Shown here piece after piece: positions 18,330 through 26,621 of a stretch of DNA of 64,000 nt; positions within the stretch are counted from its first letter, which is position 1; each line of letters begins with the position of its first letter. A model generated the notes under the pieces. It did no database searches and was not told the DNA's origin. It saw only the letters and a program-made list of their open reading frames with translations. This DNA is from CBDCGV01 sp965216955 (GTDB lineage Bacteria; Bacteroidota; Bacteroidia; Chitinophagales; JADIYW01): positions 186,001-250,000 of the forward strand of contig CBDCGV010000018.1 in the NCBI GenBank assembly GCA_965216955.1, in the 5' to 3' direction. A program made the position numbers and the translations under genes.

Positions 18330-19714
18330 TGAGTAAAATCTATGAATATATTGTAATTGGTTCAGGTCCTGGTGGTGGACCGGTAGGATACCATTTGCAT
18401 AAATCAGGTGCAGAAGTATTGATTATTGAAGCCGGTAAGTTTTTTAGGAAAGATACATTTCCACGTAATGAAGCAGACACTTCTGCTCAATTGTATTGGG
18501 GAGGCGGTATTGAATTTGACGAAAAAGCCAAAATGGCCTTTCTTAGAGCTCGAGTGGTTGGTGGTACATCTATCGTTAATCAAGCTTTATTAGATCGATT
18601 TGATGATATTGCTTTAAATGATTTTAAAGCAGAATCAGGTGTAGATTTCTTTAATGGAACGACTTTAGAACCACACTATGATAACGTAGGCAAATATATT
18701 GACATTCATAATTTCAAAAGAGAAGAGATGAATAGAAATGCACAAATGTTTGCTGGTGCATGCGATGAATTGGGATATAAATGGAGTTTCCTAAATAGGG
18801 CGCAAAGCGATTGTGCCTTAAATAGAGGTAATGATTGTATAGCTTGTCTTGGGGGATGTCATCGAGATTCCAAACAAAGCTCCATGGTAGCTTATATCCA
18901 AAAAGGAGAAGCCAATGGCCTCAATGTATTAGCTGAAACTGAAATCAACCATATAGAACCCAAAGGTGAAGAGGTACATGTTTTTGGTACTACAAGAGGA
19001 ACAAAAGTCAAGTTTAGAACTAAGAATGTTATCCTATCAGGAGGTGCTTTTGGCACTACTAAAATGCTATATCAATCTGGGATGAAAGAAAAATTGCCTG
19101 CGCTTGGTAAAAACTTTTCTACACATCCGCAATTTATGAATTTTGGCGTTTATGACGATCCTGTTAATTCTCATAAAAGTTGCTTTCAGACTGTGGCCTC
19201 AAAAGATTCAAACTTTAGAAATAAGGGATTTAAACTTGAATGTGTTTTTGCTGGTCCGGTGTCAATTTCTATGTTATTTAAGCAATATGGTATTGGTCAT
19301 CAGAAAAAGATGATGGATTATACCAAAATCAGTTGTGTAGAAATTGCTGTAAGAGATGAAAATGTTGGTGAAATAAAGATCAACAATAAAGGTAGATTGG
19401 TTGTTAAAAAAGACTTGACCGACCAGGATAAGCAAAGAAGAGATGCTGGAATGGAAGCAGTATATAACATCATGGATAAATCGGGAGCGAAAGAAGTTAT
19501 TCATGCCCCAATGTATTTTGGATTACATTTAATGGGTGGATCAGTGATGGGTACTGATTCTAAAAAATCAGTCGTTGATCCAAATTTCAATTTGCATGGA
19601 TACAAAAACATTTTTGTTAGTGATAGCAGTCTATTCCCGAATGCTCCTGGCATCAATCCATCTTTAACCGTTTTTGCATTATCGGAAATGCTGGCATCTA
19701 AATTAACCAAGTAA
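18329..19714 (+). CDS. GMC-family FAD oxidoreductase (alcohol oxidase/dehydrogenase)
   Basis: A 461-residue flavoprotein. The N-terminal dinucleotide-binding motif is YIVIGSGPGGGPVGYHL. The C-terminal GMC signature is GGSVMGTD...VDPNFNLHGYKNIFVSDSS...INPSLTVFALSE. A Cys cluster (CALNRGNDCIACLGGCH, about residues 165-183) followed by KQSSMVAYI resembles the Cys-rich segment of long-chain fatty alcohol and sterol oxidases. The start is the ATG 18329 that overlaps the ALDH stop. With the ALDH and the small subunit it likely oxidises a hydrophobic primary alcohol. The electron acceptor is unknown. Confidence 0.87.
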   Translation: MSKIYEYIVIGSGPGGGPVGYHLHKSGAEVLIIEAGKFFRKDTFPRNEADTSAQLYWGGGIEFDEKAKMAFLRARVVGGTSIVNQALLDRFDDIALNDFKAESGVDFFNGTTLEPHYDNVGKYIDIHNFKREEMNRNAQMFAGACDELGYKWSFLNRAQSDCALNRGNDCIACLGGCHRDSKQSSMVAYIQKGEANGLNVLAETEINHIEPKGEEVHVFGTTRGTKVKFRTKNVILSGGAFGTTKMLYQSGMKEKLPALGKNFSTHPQFMNFGVYDDPVNSHKSCFQTVASKDSNFRNKGFKLECVFAGPVSISMLFKQYGIGHQKKMMDYTKISCVEIAVRDENVGEIKINNKGRLVVKKDLTDQDKQRRDAGMEAVYNIMDKSGAKEVIHAPMYFGLHLMGGSVMGTDSKKSVVDPNFNLHGYKNIFVSDSSLFPNAPGINPSLTVFALSEMLASKLTK

Positions 19715-19719
19715 CTATT

Positions 19720-20121
19720 ATGAAATCAGCATATTTAAGTAACCGAGCTTTACGATCATTAAATAGATTTGGAGATATTATTATTCCCAGAAATGGACAG
19801 TTTCCTTCTTTTTCCGAGTATGGAGGATTAGAACATATTGATAAATTAATAGGATATGCTCCTCAGGATGACATTGCTGATTTAAATACCTTAATGACTA
19901 TTTTAAGCTTTATGCCAACATTGGTTTTTAGAATAATCATTAAGATGTGTACCAATGCAGCAGAAAAAAATGGGCCACTCTCCTCTCTGTTGCGGCAATT
20001 AAATCTAGCGATTAGAGGTCTGATTTTTTCTTGCTATTACTCTGAAAGACCGGGAAGGAACTATAATGGCGTACATCCCACTGAACTTATTAATTCAAGT
20101 ATTAATAGGGTTATTGATTAA
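19720..20121 (+). CDS. Small subunit associated with GMC oxidoreductase (gluconate 2-dehydrogenase subunit 3-like)
   Basis: A 133-residue protein starting five bases after the GMC oxidoreductase stop. It has no classical signal peptide. It contains RFGDIIIPRNGQFPSFSEYG near the start and a helical middle, ending in NYNGVHPTELINSSI. Small partner subunits of this kind commonly accompany GMC dehydrogenases of the gluconate-2-dehydrogenase type and support assembly or export of the flavin subunit. The assignment rests on position, size and the IIP-x-n-x-PSxxE-like pattern, so it is moderate. Confidence 0.6.
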   Translation: MKSAYLSNRALRSLNRFGDIIIPRNGQFPSFSEYGGLEHIDKLIGYAPQDDIADLNTLMTILSFMPTLVFRIIIKMCTNAAEKNGPLSSLLRQLNLAIRGLIFSCYYSERPGRNYNGVHPTELINSSINRVID

Positions 20122-20153
20122 AATGCTTAAACAAAATCAAATTAAACCCAAAT

Positions 20154-21251
20154 ATGAACACCTCCCAAATAAAAACTAAAAAACAGGAAATTCGAAATTG
20201 TATAGCAAGTGATAAAATAAAGGTAGCATTTGACAAATCCTTTTTATTACCTAAAGAAAATTTAAGAGAGCAATATGACAGTCTGATATTGCTCTCTGGC
20301 AGATATGAAAGTATAAAACAAGATAGAAATTTAGGTATTCTTGATGATAAATATGTAAACACTGAAATGGCCAAGATCAGGCATGATCTGCTTAAAACAA
20401 TAAATAAAATACCTGATATAGCTGCTCACCAACCCACCCAAAAAAAAACAAATGAAGATCTTAGAAACAAACTAAATTCTCTCAAAAGAGACGACCGTTT
20501 CAAATATGACCTTTTTTTCTCTTACTCAACTAATGATAGTCAAAAAGCTAGTAAGATATGGGAAACATTAAGAGGCAATGGACTAAAAGTATTTATATCT
20601 GAAGAAGCAATGAAATTAAACCCAGGTATTTCTTTTCATGATAAAATAGAAAATGCACTTATTACAAGCAAGAACTTTCTTCTATTCTGCACAAAAAATG
20701 CACTTCAATCGGACTGGGTTAAAACAGAATACCAAACCTTTTATAATCAGTTCTTTATGAAAGATAAATCAAGAAAATTTTATATCTTGAAAAGTAAAGA
20801 ACTCACCAATACAGAAGTTCCTCTATTATTAAGAAATTTACAAATTGCAGAAAACACAGATTATATAATTAAATCTATTATTCAAGAACAATTTTCGTAT
20901 ACCAATCAAGAGAACATAGATCAAGAGCAGGAATCATCTACCAACCAAGAAAATATTGAGCGAGAACAACATTCGTATATTAGAAAAGAAGTTATTGATC
21001 AAAAGCCGAAATCATCTACTTACAAAAAAAACTCTATACCACAAATAAAAGAGTACGATATAAAGGCTAATATTCTTGCTTTTTTAGCAGGTATATTTGT
21101 CATTGGTATATTCGTTGCTATACCCTATTTTAATAGAAACAGAGAAAATCCTGTAATTATGACTGCCAAGAAATATTATTGGACAAGTTTTATTATAGTA
21201 ATGATAATTTATGCTGCAAATTTTATTTATATTTTAATTACCAAGCAATAA
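20154..21251 (+). CDS. EAD11–TIR–two-transmembrane conflict effector
   Basis: A 365-residue protein. Residues 8-88 form an Effector-Associated Domain of the EAD11 type: LILLSGRYESIKQDRNLGIL, then NTEMAKIRHDLLKTINKI. Residues 117-240 form a TIR domain: KYDLFFSYSTNDSQKASKIW, LKVFISEEAMKLNPGISFHD and SDWVKTEYQTFY. The last segment holds Trp188 and Glu192, which align with the Trp-x3-Glu catalytic motif of NAD-cleaving TIRs such as SARM1. Residues 249-287 are three 13-residue repeats. Two membrane helices follow (about 306-326 and 343-362). Known TIR effectors deplete NAD or make signalling nucleotides; membrane anchoring by a 2TM tail is unusual. It starts 32 bases after the GMC operon. Confidence 0.85.
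   Translation: MNTSQIKTKKQEIRNCIASDKIKVAFDKSFLLPKENLREQYDSLILLSGRYESIKQDRNLGILDDKYVNTEMAKIRHDLLKTINKIPDIAAHQPTQKKTNEDLRNKLNSLKRDDRFKYDLFFSYSTNDSQKASKIWETLRGNGLKVFISEEAMKLNPGISFHDKIENALITSKNFLLFCTKNALQSDWVKTEYQTFYNQFFMKDKSRKFYILKSKELTNTEVPLLLRNLQIAENTDYIIKSIIQEQFSYTNQENIDQEQESSTNQENIEREQHSYIRKEVIDQKPKSSTYKKNSIPQIKEYDIKANILAFLAGIFVIGIFVAIPYFNRNRENPVIMTAKKYYWTSFIIVMIIYAANFIYILITKQ
20898..21014 (+). repeat. 39-bp imperfect tandem repeat (3 copies) in the TIR–TM linker
   Basis: Three in-frame 13-codon units encode YTNQENIDQEQES, STNQENIEREQHS and YIRKEVIDQKPKS. They form a polar, charged spacer between the TIR domain and the membrane helices. Confidence 0.75.
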
Positions 21252-21276
21252 ATAGCAGTCAAATTAGACTAATCTA

Positions 21277-22374
21277 TCACACATTAAACCTAAAATGCAT
21301 TACATCTCCATCTCCAACAATATAATCTTTCCCTTCTACATGTAATTTTCCGGCATCTCTACACTTAGACTCCGAACCATAGGTTACAAAATCGTCATAC
21401 TTTATTACCTCAGCGCGAATAAATCCCTTTTCAAAATCGGTATGAATTACGCCTGCTGCTTGTGGAGCCGTCCAGCCATTGCGAATAGTCCATGCACGTA
21501 CTTCCTTTTCTCCAGCAGTGAAATAAGTAATCAAGTTCAATAAATTATAAGCTGCTCTAATTACTCGATTCACTCCTGGCTCTTTAAGTCCTAGCTCTTC
21601 TACAAATTCCATGCGCTCTTCAATGGTCTCCAACTCAGCGATATCTGCCTCAATGCCAGCACTTACAAGAACAACCTCTGCATTCTCACCTTTTACTAGA
21701 TTCATTAGTGCCTTTGTAAATTCATTTCCATCTATAACCGCTTCTTCATTAACATTACAAACGTACATTACTGGTTTTGCTGAAAGTAACATCATTTCAT
21801 TAAGCATCTCTAGCTCTTCATCTGTAACTTGAAGAGATCTGGCCGAATTACCCTCTTGCAAATGCGCTACCAATTTCTCAGAAAATGCTACTGCTGCTTT
21901 AGCGCTTTTCTCACCAGTTTTGGCATTTTTCCTAAATTTCTCTAGTTTTTTTTCAGCAACCTCTAAATCTTTTAAAATCAACTCATAGTCTATTACCTCT
22001 TTGTCCCGCACCGGGTCAACACTTCCATCCACATGTACAACATTTGAGTTTTCGAAACACCTAACAACATGTACAATTGCATCCACTTCTCTAATATTAG
22101 CTAAAAATTGATTGCCCAAACCCTCTCCTTTACTAGCTCCCTTTATGAGTCCTGCTATATCGACAATCTCAACAGTGGTAGGCAATACCTTTTGAGGATT
22201 GACTAATTCTGCTAGCTTATCCAATCTTTCATCAGGCACTGTTATAATTCCTACGTTAGGGTCTTTTGTTGCAAATGGATAGTTTGCCGCTAATGCTTTT
22301 GCATTTGTAAGCGCATTAAACAAAGTGGACTTTCCAACATTAGGCAATCCTACAATTCCACATTTTAATCCCAT
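21277..22374 (-). CDS. ychF: Redox-regulated ATPase YchF (Obg/HAS-like)
   Basis: A 365-residue P-loop ATPase that binds the ribosome. It starts MGLKCGIVGLPNVGKSTLFN and has DIAGLIKGASKGEGLGNQFL, a central coiled coil and a C-terminal TGS domain ending in VGDGDVMHFRFNV. The frame extends 14 codons further to 22416, but that extension runs into the terminator stem at 22398-22430, and all family members start at MGL, so 22374 is chosen. The length is standard. Confidence 0.97.
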   Translation of the reverse strand: MGLKCGIVGLPNVGKSTLFNALTNAKALAANYPFATKDPNVGIITVPDERLDKLAELVNPQKVLPTTVEIVDIAGLIKGASKGEGLGNQFLANIREVDAIVHVVRCFENSNVVHVDGSVDPVRDKEVIDYELILKDLEVAEKKLEKFRKNAKTGEKSAKAAVAFSEKLVAHLQEGNSARSLQVTDEELEMLNEMMLLSAKPVMYVCNVNEEAVIDGNEFTKALMNLVKGENAEVVLVSAGIEADIAELETIEERMEFVEELGLKEPGVNRVIRAAYNLLNLITYFTAGEKEVRAWTIRNGWTAPQAAGVIHTDFEKGFIRAEVIKYDDFVTYGSESKCRDAGKLHVEGKDYIVGDGDVMHFRFNV

Positions 22375-22397
22375 GAAAATGAGTTTATTTGAAAATA

Positions 22398-22430
22398 ACA
22401 AAAAAGCCCTGTCCAAAATGGTTCAGGGCT
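22398..22430 (-). terminator. Rho-independent terminator of the PUR-family gene
   Basis: Perfect seven-base inverted repeat agccctg/cagggct (22405-22411 and 22424-22430). On the minus strand it is followed by a run of T's. It lies 23 bases after the stop of the minus-strand gene at 22453. Confidence 0.8.
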
Positions 22431-22452
22431 AAATAATTTTTAGCTTATTTAA

Positions 22453-22893
22453 TTAGTCCCAGCTTTCAACGTTTTCTTCTGTATCCGAGGCGGTATTCTC
22501 TGAGGTAGAAATTTCACTTTGCTCAGATTGCCCTTCATCAAGTTCACTAGAACCAGTACTATTTGAAGTACTATAATCACCATTCCCTTCTTTATTAGTG
22601 ATATCTTCCGGCTCTCTAGTAAAAGTGTCAAAATCATAATCCGGCATAAGCTCCGTCTTTATAAAGTCGACTGCATCTTCTAATGCATTTACGAATTTGT
22701 TAAAATCTTCTTTATAGACGAAGATTTTATGTCTATCATAGCCATCACTATCAAACCTTTTTTTACTCTCCGTAATTGTGAGATAGTAATCATCTGATTT
22801 TGTCGTTCTAACATCAAAGAAATAAGTCCTTCTCTTTCCTGCACGTATTCTCTTTGAGAAAACGTCATTCTTGTTGTAGTTGTCGTTCTCCAC
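22453..22893 (-). CDS. PUR-family DNA/RNA-binding protein (DUF3276)
   Basis: A 146-residue nucleic-acid-binding protein. The PUR repeat region is clear: VFSKRIRAGKRRTYFFDVR, DYYLTITESKKRF, HKIFVYKEDFNKFVNAL, then ELMPDYDFD, as in the DUF3276 proteins widespread in Bacteroidota. The C-terminal 50 residues are an acidic Ser/Glu/Thr tail. No ATG is available. A GTG at 22893 gives the N-terminus (V/M)ENDNYNKNDVFS, close to that of homologues, and is preferred over a TTG at 22935. A single-gene unit with its own terminator. Confidence 0.85.
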   Translation of the reverse strand: MENDNYNKNDVFSKRIRAGKRRTYFFDVRTTKSDDYYLTITESKKRFDSDGYDRHKIFVYKEDFNKFVNALEDAVDFIKTELMPDYDFDTFTREPEDITNKEGNGDYSTSNSTGSSELDEGQSEQSEISTSENTASDTEENVESWD

Positions 22894-23029
22894 GGTCTTC
22901 TCGTTTAATTTAATTTGGGATGAAATTACAAACAAAAACCAATTATCCTAATGCATACATCCATTTTAAGGAAACATTTTATGCACATTCCCACATCCTG
23001 TCAACAAGACTATTATTCTTTAGAAGTTT

Positions 23030-24001
23030 TTACCAAAGTGCCTCATGCTCTTCAGCGGGGCCATAACCTTCAAAATTCAGCCATTCCCCATTTTTCTTAA
23101 CCTTACCCTTAAAATGTCCAAAACATTGAGTAAACTTAGATTTCATAACCACCGCATTTAAATTCTCTTTACGTACACCTACTGGATCAAAAGTCAATTC
23201 AATGGTTTTGTTTTCTGTATACATTTCCCATACTTGCTGATCTAATGGCTTGGACTTTGAATATTTAAACTTCGTAACGGGTAATAATATTCTATCCTCT
23301 CCAATCCATGCAGCATTTTCATATTTACCATTGTGGCCATCTAATAAATTAGCACCAAAACGCTGTCCGTTTTCAAGCGTGCCAGTAATAGATGCCCAAT
23401 TCCATATCGTATGACGCGGAGGATACCCTTTAGAAAAATCAATACTTCCAAAGTCTCCTTTTTCATTATACGTTTTGCCATTATACTTTATCGAAAAAGT
23501 TGCCGGCAAACACACATTTTTATAGGTAAAATTAAATGGCCTTGAAGGAGAAGGACAGATAAAACTTAAACCTGATTGATTGTCGTTCATCTCTACAGAA
23601 AGCTCAAATTTACCTTTATAACTAGCCAGTATTTTATTGCCTACGGTATTGATTAAATAGTTCTTTAACTTCCATTCATCATGAAGCCCAGGATCAAAAT
23701 GATTAGAAAACCCTCCAGGAAGCGTGATCTTGTCTTCTACAAAAAGTTGCTCCGAAGGCACAAAAAAGTAAGTAAAAGCATTGGCTATAAACCCTGCATC
23801 TACAACAGCTATCCCAATCATCAGATCTTTTGAATATCCTCCCAAAAACACCCACGTCTTCCTTTCTCTTCTCCTTCTGGGAATAAATCCGTTTTTATCC
23901 CAATAACGAGTAGAAGTATTTTTAATAAGTCCGTCATAAACACCCAAAGGAAGCGGATTTCCTTTTTTGAGCAAACTAGATTCCAAGCCATGAATTATCA
24001 T
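23030..24001 (-). CDS. DUF2804 family protein
   Basis: A 323-residue protein with the conserved DUF2804 features: DFSKGYPPRHTIWNWASITG, then RFGANLLDGHNGKYENAAWI, then a C-terminal WEMYTENKTIELTFDPVG and CFGHFKGKV. No signal peptide or membrane helix. Members are uncharacterised; the two-lobed, beta-rich pattern resembles lipocalin-like hydroxyneurosporene-synthase folds, which is only a hint. It follows glpD on the same strand by 21 bases, so a lipid-related role in the same unit is possible. Confidence 0.8.
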   Translation of the reverse strand: MIIHGLESSLLKKGNPLPLGVYDGLIKNTSTRYWDKNGFIPRRRRERKTWVFLGGYSKDLMIGIAVVDAGFIANAFTYFFVPSEQLFVEDKITLPGGFSNHFDPGLHDEWKLKNYLINTVGNKILASYKGKFELSVEMNDNQSGLSFICPSPSRPFNFTYKNVCLPATFSIKYNGKTYNEKGDFGSIDFSKGYPPRHTIWNWASITGTLENGQRFGANLLDGHNGKYENAAWIGEDRILLPVTKFKYSKSKPLDQQVWEMYTENKTIELTFDPVGVRKENLNAVVMKSKFTQCFGHFKGKVKKNGEWLNFEGYGPAEEHEALW

Positions 24002-24022
24002 AGATGGAAGTTATGGTTTTTT

Positions 24023-25660
24023 TTAATTTTTGAAAGCTATAACACGGTTATATTCTTCTTCAAATGCTTTAAGTTGTTTTTCTGCGGTAAGGCTATCATA
24101 ACCTAACCTCCCAACAATATAGTTATGTATAAGCAAATACTTTTTCTCTAAATACGGGCGTTCAAAGTATAGACGACCTGTTCTTCTAATAATAAAATCA
24201 CTTACAGTAGCTACCATCTCCTCTTCTATTCCATACTCAATTTCAGCAAACAGAACTGCATTCTCTTCATCATCAATGCTCTTAGATTTTTCTAAAATTT
24301 TATCTGTATTTGAGCCATACTTATAATAGAGGTTTTCAACTATATCTGGATCAATTGATGTAAATCTAGAAGTTAAATCTTCCACATACTCTTTCGAATT
24401 TGCAGATCCATTTAAATATCCACCACTTAACTGAATTTGGTCCGTTGTACAGGCGACAAATTTATTTTTTTGCTCATTATGCAATTGTTCCATTGCCTCA
24501 TCTACAGATCGTTCTGCCATTTTTCTAAATCCTGTAAGTTTCCCACCTGCAATAGAGATAAGTCCTGATTCAGAAATAAAAATTTCATCTTTTCTAGATA
24601 GCTCAGAAGGAGATTTTCCATCTTCATGAATTAAAGGACGTAGCCCTGCCCAAGTAGACTCTATGTCCTTATACGTAAGTTGCGTATTAGGAAACATGTA
24701 ATTAACCGCTTTCAAAACATAATCTGCATCATCTGGCTCACAAAAAGGCGTATTTGTATCTGCAGTATAATTAGTATCCGTAGTACCCAAATAGACTTTA
24801 TCAAACCTTGGAATTGCAAAAATCATTCTCTTATCTGTAGGGACATCAAAATAAACAGAAGATCTAATAGGTAATTTTTCTCGCTTAACAACTAAATGAA
24901 TTCCTTTTGTTAAATGCAATCGCTTTCCTTTCACCTCTCCATCAAGTTTTCGTACATCATCTACCCATGGGCCTCCTGCATTAATTACCTTCGCAGCATT
25001 AATACTAAATTTATTTCCGCCAAGTTCATCCTGAATAACTCCTCCTGATACTTTACCTTCTTCCGTTAAAAAATCAGTTAAGTTTGCATAATTTAAGCAT
25101 ACAGCCCCCTTTTCAACAGCTGTCTTTATTACCTCTATAACCAAACGAGCATCATCAGAACGATATTCTATGTAAACACCTCCACCCTTTAAAACATCTT
25201 CTCTTAATAAGGGTTCTTGAGCAAGCGTTTGCTTTTTATTGATCATATAACGACGCTCCTTCTTAACCACTCCAGCTAAATAATCATAAACCTTTAATGC
25301 AAGAGAAGTAGAATATTTCCCTAAAGTCCCCCCCTTAACAATTGGTAAAAGCATTTTTTCAGGAATAACTATATGTGGTGCATTTTTAAACAAAATGGCT
25401 CTTTCTTTTCCAACTTCTCTGACTATACCTATTTCGAGTTGTTTAAGATACCTCAAACCGCCATGAATAAGTTTCGTTGACCTACTACTGGTACCAGAGC
25501 CAAAGTCATTCTTTTCAACCAATGCAACCTTTAGGCCTCTAGTTATGGCATCTAATGCAATCCCTGCTCCAGTTATCCCTCCACCAATAACTAATAAATC
25601 AAACTGAGTAGATTTACATTGTTGAATTATTTCTTTTCTATTATTTGCAGAAAACGCCAT
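24023..25660 (-). CDS. glpD: Aerobic glycerol-3-phosphate dehydrogenase (FAD)
   Basis: Oxidises glycerol 3-phosphate to dihydroxyacetone phosphate and passes electrons to quinone at the inner membrane. The 545-residue protein has the N-terminal FAD motif VIGGGITGAGIALDAITRGL, followed by GSGTSSRSTKLIHGGLRYL, strongly conserved in GlpD. It also has INAGGPWVDDV and the C-terminal DAO_C domain with DFIIRRTGRLYFERP. Length and order are typical. No glpK or glpF lies nearby. DUF2804 follows closely. Confidence 0.96.
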   Translation of the reverse strand: MAFSANNRKEIIQQCKSTQFDLLVIGGGITGAGIALDAITRGLKVALVEKNDFGSGTSSRSTKLIHGGLRYLKQLEIGIVREVGKERAILFKNAPHIVIPEKMLLPIVKGGTLGKYSTSLALKVYDYLAGVVKKERRYMINKKQTLAQEPLLREDVLKGGGVYIEYRSDDARLVIEVIKTAVEKGAVCLNYANLTDFLTEEGKVSGGVIQDELGGNKFSINAAKVINAGGPWVDDVRKLDGEVKGKRLHLTKGIHLVVKREKLPIRSSVYFDVPTDKRMIFAIPRFDKVYLGTTDTNYTADTNTPFCEPDDADYVLKAVNYMFPNTQLTYKDIESTWAGLRPLIHEDGKSPSELSRKDEIFISESGLISIAGGKLTGFRKMAERSVDEAMEQLHNEQKNKFVACTTDQIQLSGGYLNGSANSKEYVEDLTSRFTSIDPDIVENLYYKYGSNTDKILEKSKSIDDEENAVLFAEIEYGIEEEMVATVSDFIIRRTGRLYFERPYLEKKYLLIHNYIVGRLGYDSLTAEKQLKAFEEEYNRVIAFKN

Positions 25661-25676
25661 AAAAAAAATTGTTCCA

Positions 25677-25703
25677 CAAAAATACTAGCGATTAAAAATC
25701 AAA
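25677..25703 (-). promoter_or_regulatory. Putative glpD promoter
   Basis: On the minus strand tttg, 15 bases, tatttttg. The second element (25677-25684) fits the TAnnTTTG -7 box and the first (25700-25703) a -33 TTTG, but the spacing is shorter than the usual 17-23. It lies 17 bases before the glpD ATG. Confidence 0.35.
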
Positions 25704-25746
25704 TTTTAAATTAGAAATCATCAAATGGTTAAATTCCATATAGGTT

Positions 25747-26142
25747 ATGTCAAAACTTAATAAGATTAAAGAAACATGTATCTATGTCTCCGACTTAGAA
25801 GCTACCAAGTATTTTTATCACCATATACTAGAATTAAGCATTATTTCAATTAAATTGGGAAGGCATATCTTTTTTAAGGTCGGGGATGATGTCCTATTAT
25901 GCTTTATTCCAGAAACGACCAAAAATGAAGGCACATTACCTCCACATTTTGCCTATGGGCAGCAACATTTCGCATTTGAATGTCCAAAGGATAAATATGA
26001 ATACTGGAAAGATAGACTCACCAAAAACTCAATTACAATAGAACATGAAGCTACTTGGAAAAATGGTTTAAAATCTATTTATTTTAGAGATCCTGACAAT
26101 CACTCTGTAGAAATTGTTATGCCTGGAATATGGGGGTTTTAA
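25747..26142 (+). CDS. VOC-family (glyoxalase/fosfomycin-resistance-like) protein
   Basis: A 131-residue metalloenzyme-type protein with two beta-alpha-beta-beta-beta halves. The first begins ETCIYVSDLEATKYFYHHIL; the second has QHFAFECPKDKY and YFRDPDNHSVEIVMPGIWGF, where the paired His/Glu positions match VOC metal ligands. The family includes glyoxalases, dioxygenases and thiol transferases for antibiotics; the substrate cannot be told. Single gene, divergent from glpD. Confidence 0.85.
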   Translation: MSKLNKIKETCIYVSDLEATKYFYHHILELSIISIKLGRHIFFKVGDDVLLCFIPETTKNEGTLPPHFAYGQQHFAFECPKDKYEYWKDRLTKNSITIEHEATWKNGLKSIYFRDPDNHSVEIVMPGIWGF

Positions 26143-26192
26143 AAAATAGTATGATGTATATTGCAATTACAAATTAAAAGTCAAACTGTTTT

Positions 26193-26612
26193 TTACAAAA
26201 CATCATCTAACCAAGCGGGAATTTTAATCACATGCTTGTTGTTGTAATCATAACATAAAAAAGTAGTTTGCACCAAAGCAACCTCTCTATTTCTTTTTTG
26301 ACTGATCAATCTAAAAAATAATTCTACGCTTTTTAGCGTCTTCTCTCCTATAGCTATTTCAATATTAATGCAATCGTTCTCATAAGCTTGGTTTAGATAA
26401 ACTGCCGTATTGTTAACTATAATTAAACCGATATCGTTGTGTTTATATCCATTGATTTTTTTTGATTTCAAAAATGCATCTCTGGCTTGATCGGTATAAG
26501 CGAAAATCGCCTCATTTGCCAAATGCCCGGCTGCATTGATCTCTTTACAAGTGATATCAATGGATTGAGAAAAGACTACGTTCCCAGGAAAAGTTAATTT
26601 TATTTTTGCCAA
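26193..26612 (-). CDS. Acyl-CoA thioesterase (4HBT hotdog fold)
   Basis: A 139-residue hotdog-fold protein. The motif INAAGHLANEAIFAYTDQAR fits the helix and active site of the 4-hydroxybenzoyl-CoA thioesterase/YbgC family. A central YLNQAYENDCINIEIAIGEK strand and a C-terminal FLCYDYNNKHVIKIPAWL follow. It should hydrolyse an acyl-CoA thioester in the cytoplasm. It ends a two-gene minus-strand group with the PI-PLC-like lipoprotein gene, ten bases away. Confidence 0.8.
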   Translation of the reverse strand: MAKIKLTFPGNVVFSQSIDITCKEINAAGHLANEAIFAYTDQARDAFLKSKKINGYKHNDIGLIIVNNTAVYLNQAYENDCINIEIAIGEKTLKSVELFFRLISQKRNREVALVQTTFLCYDYNNKHVIKIPAWLDDVL

Positions 26613-26621
26613 ATCAATTCT

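Noticed and set aside
20154..21251. Loss of TIR catalysis, because FHDK stands where SARM1 has FEDK
   Set aside because: That Glu is not the catalytic one. The catalytic Glu is in the DW-x3-E motif, which is intact (Trp188, Glu192).
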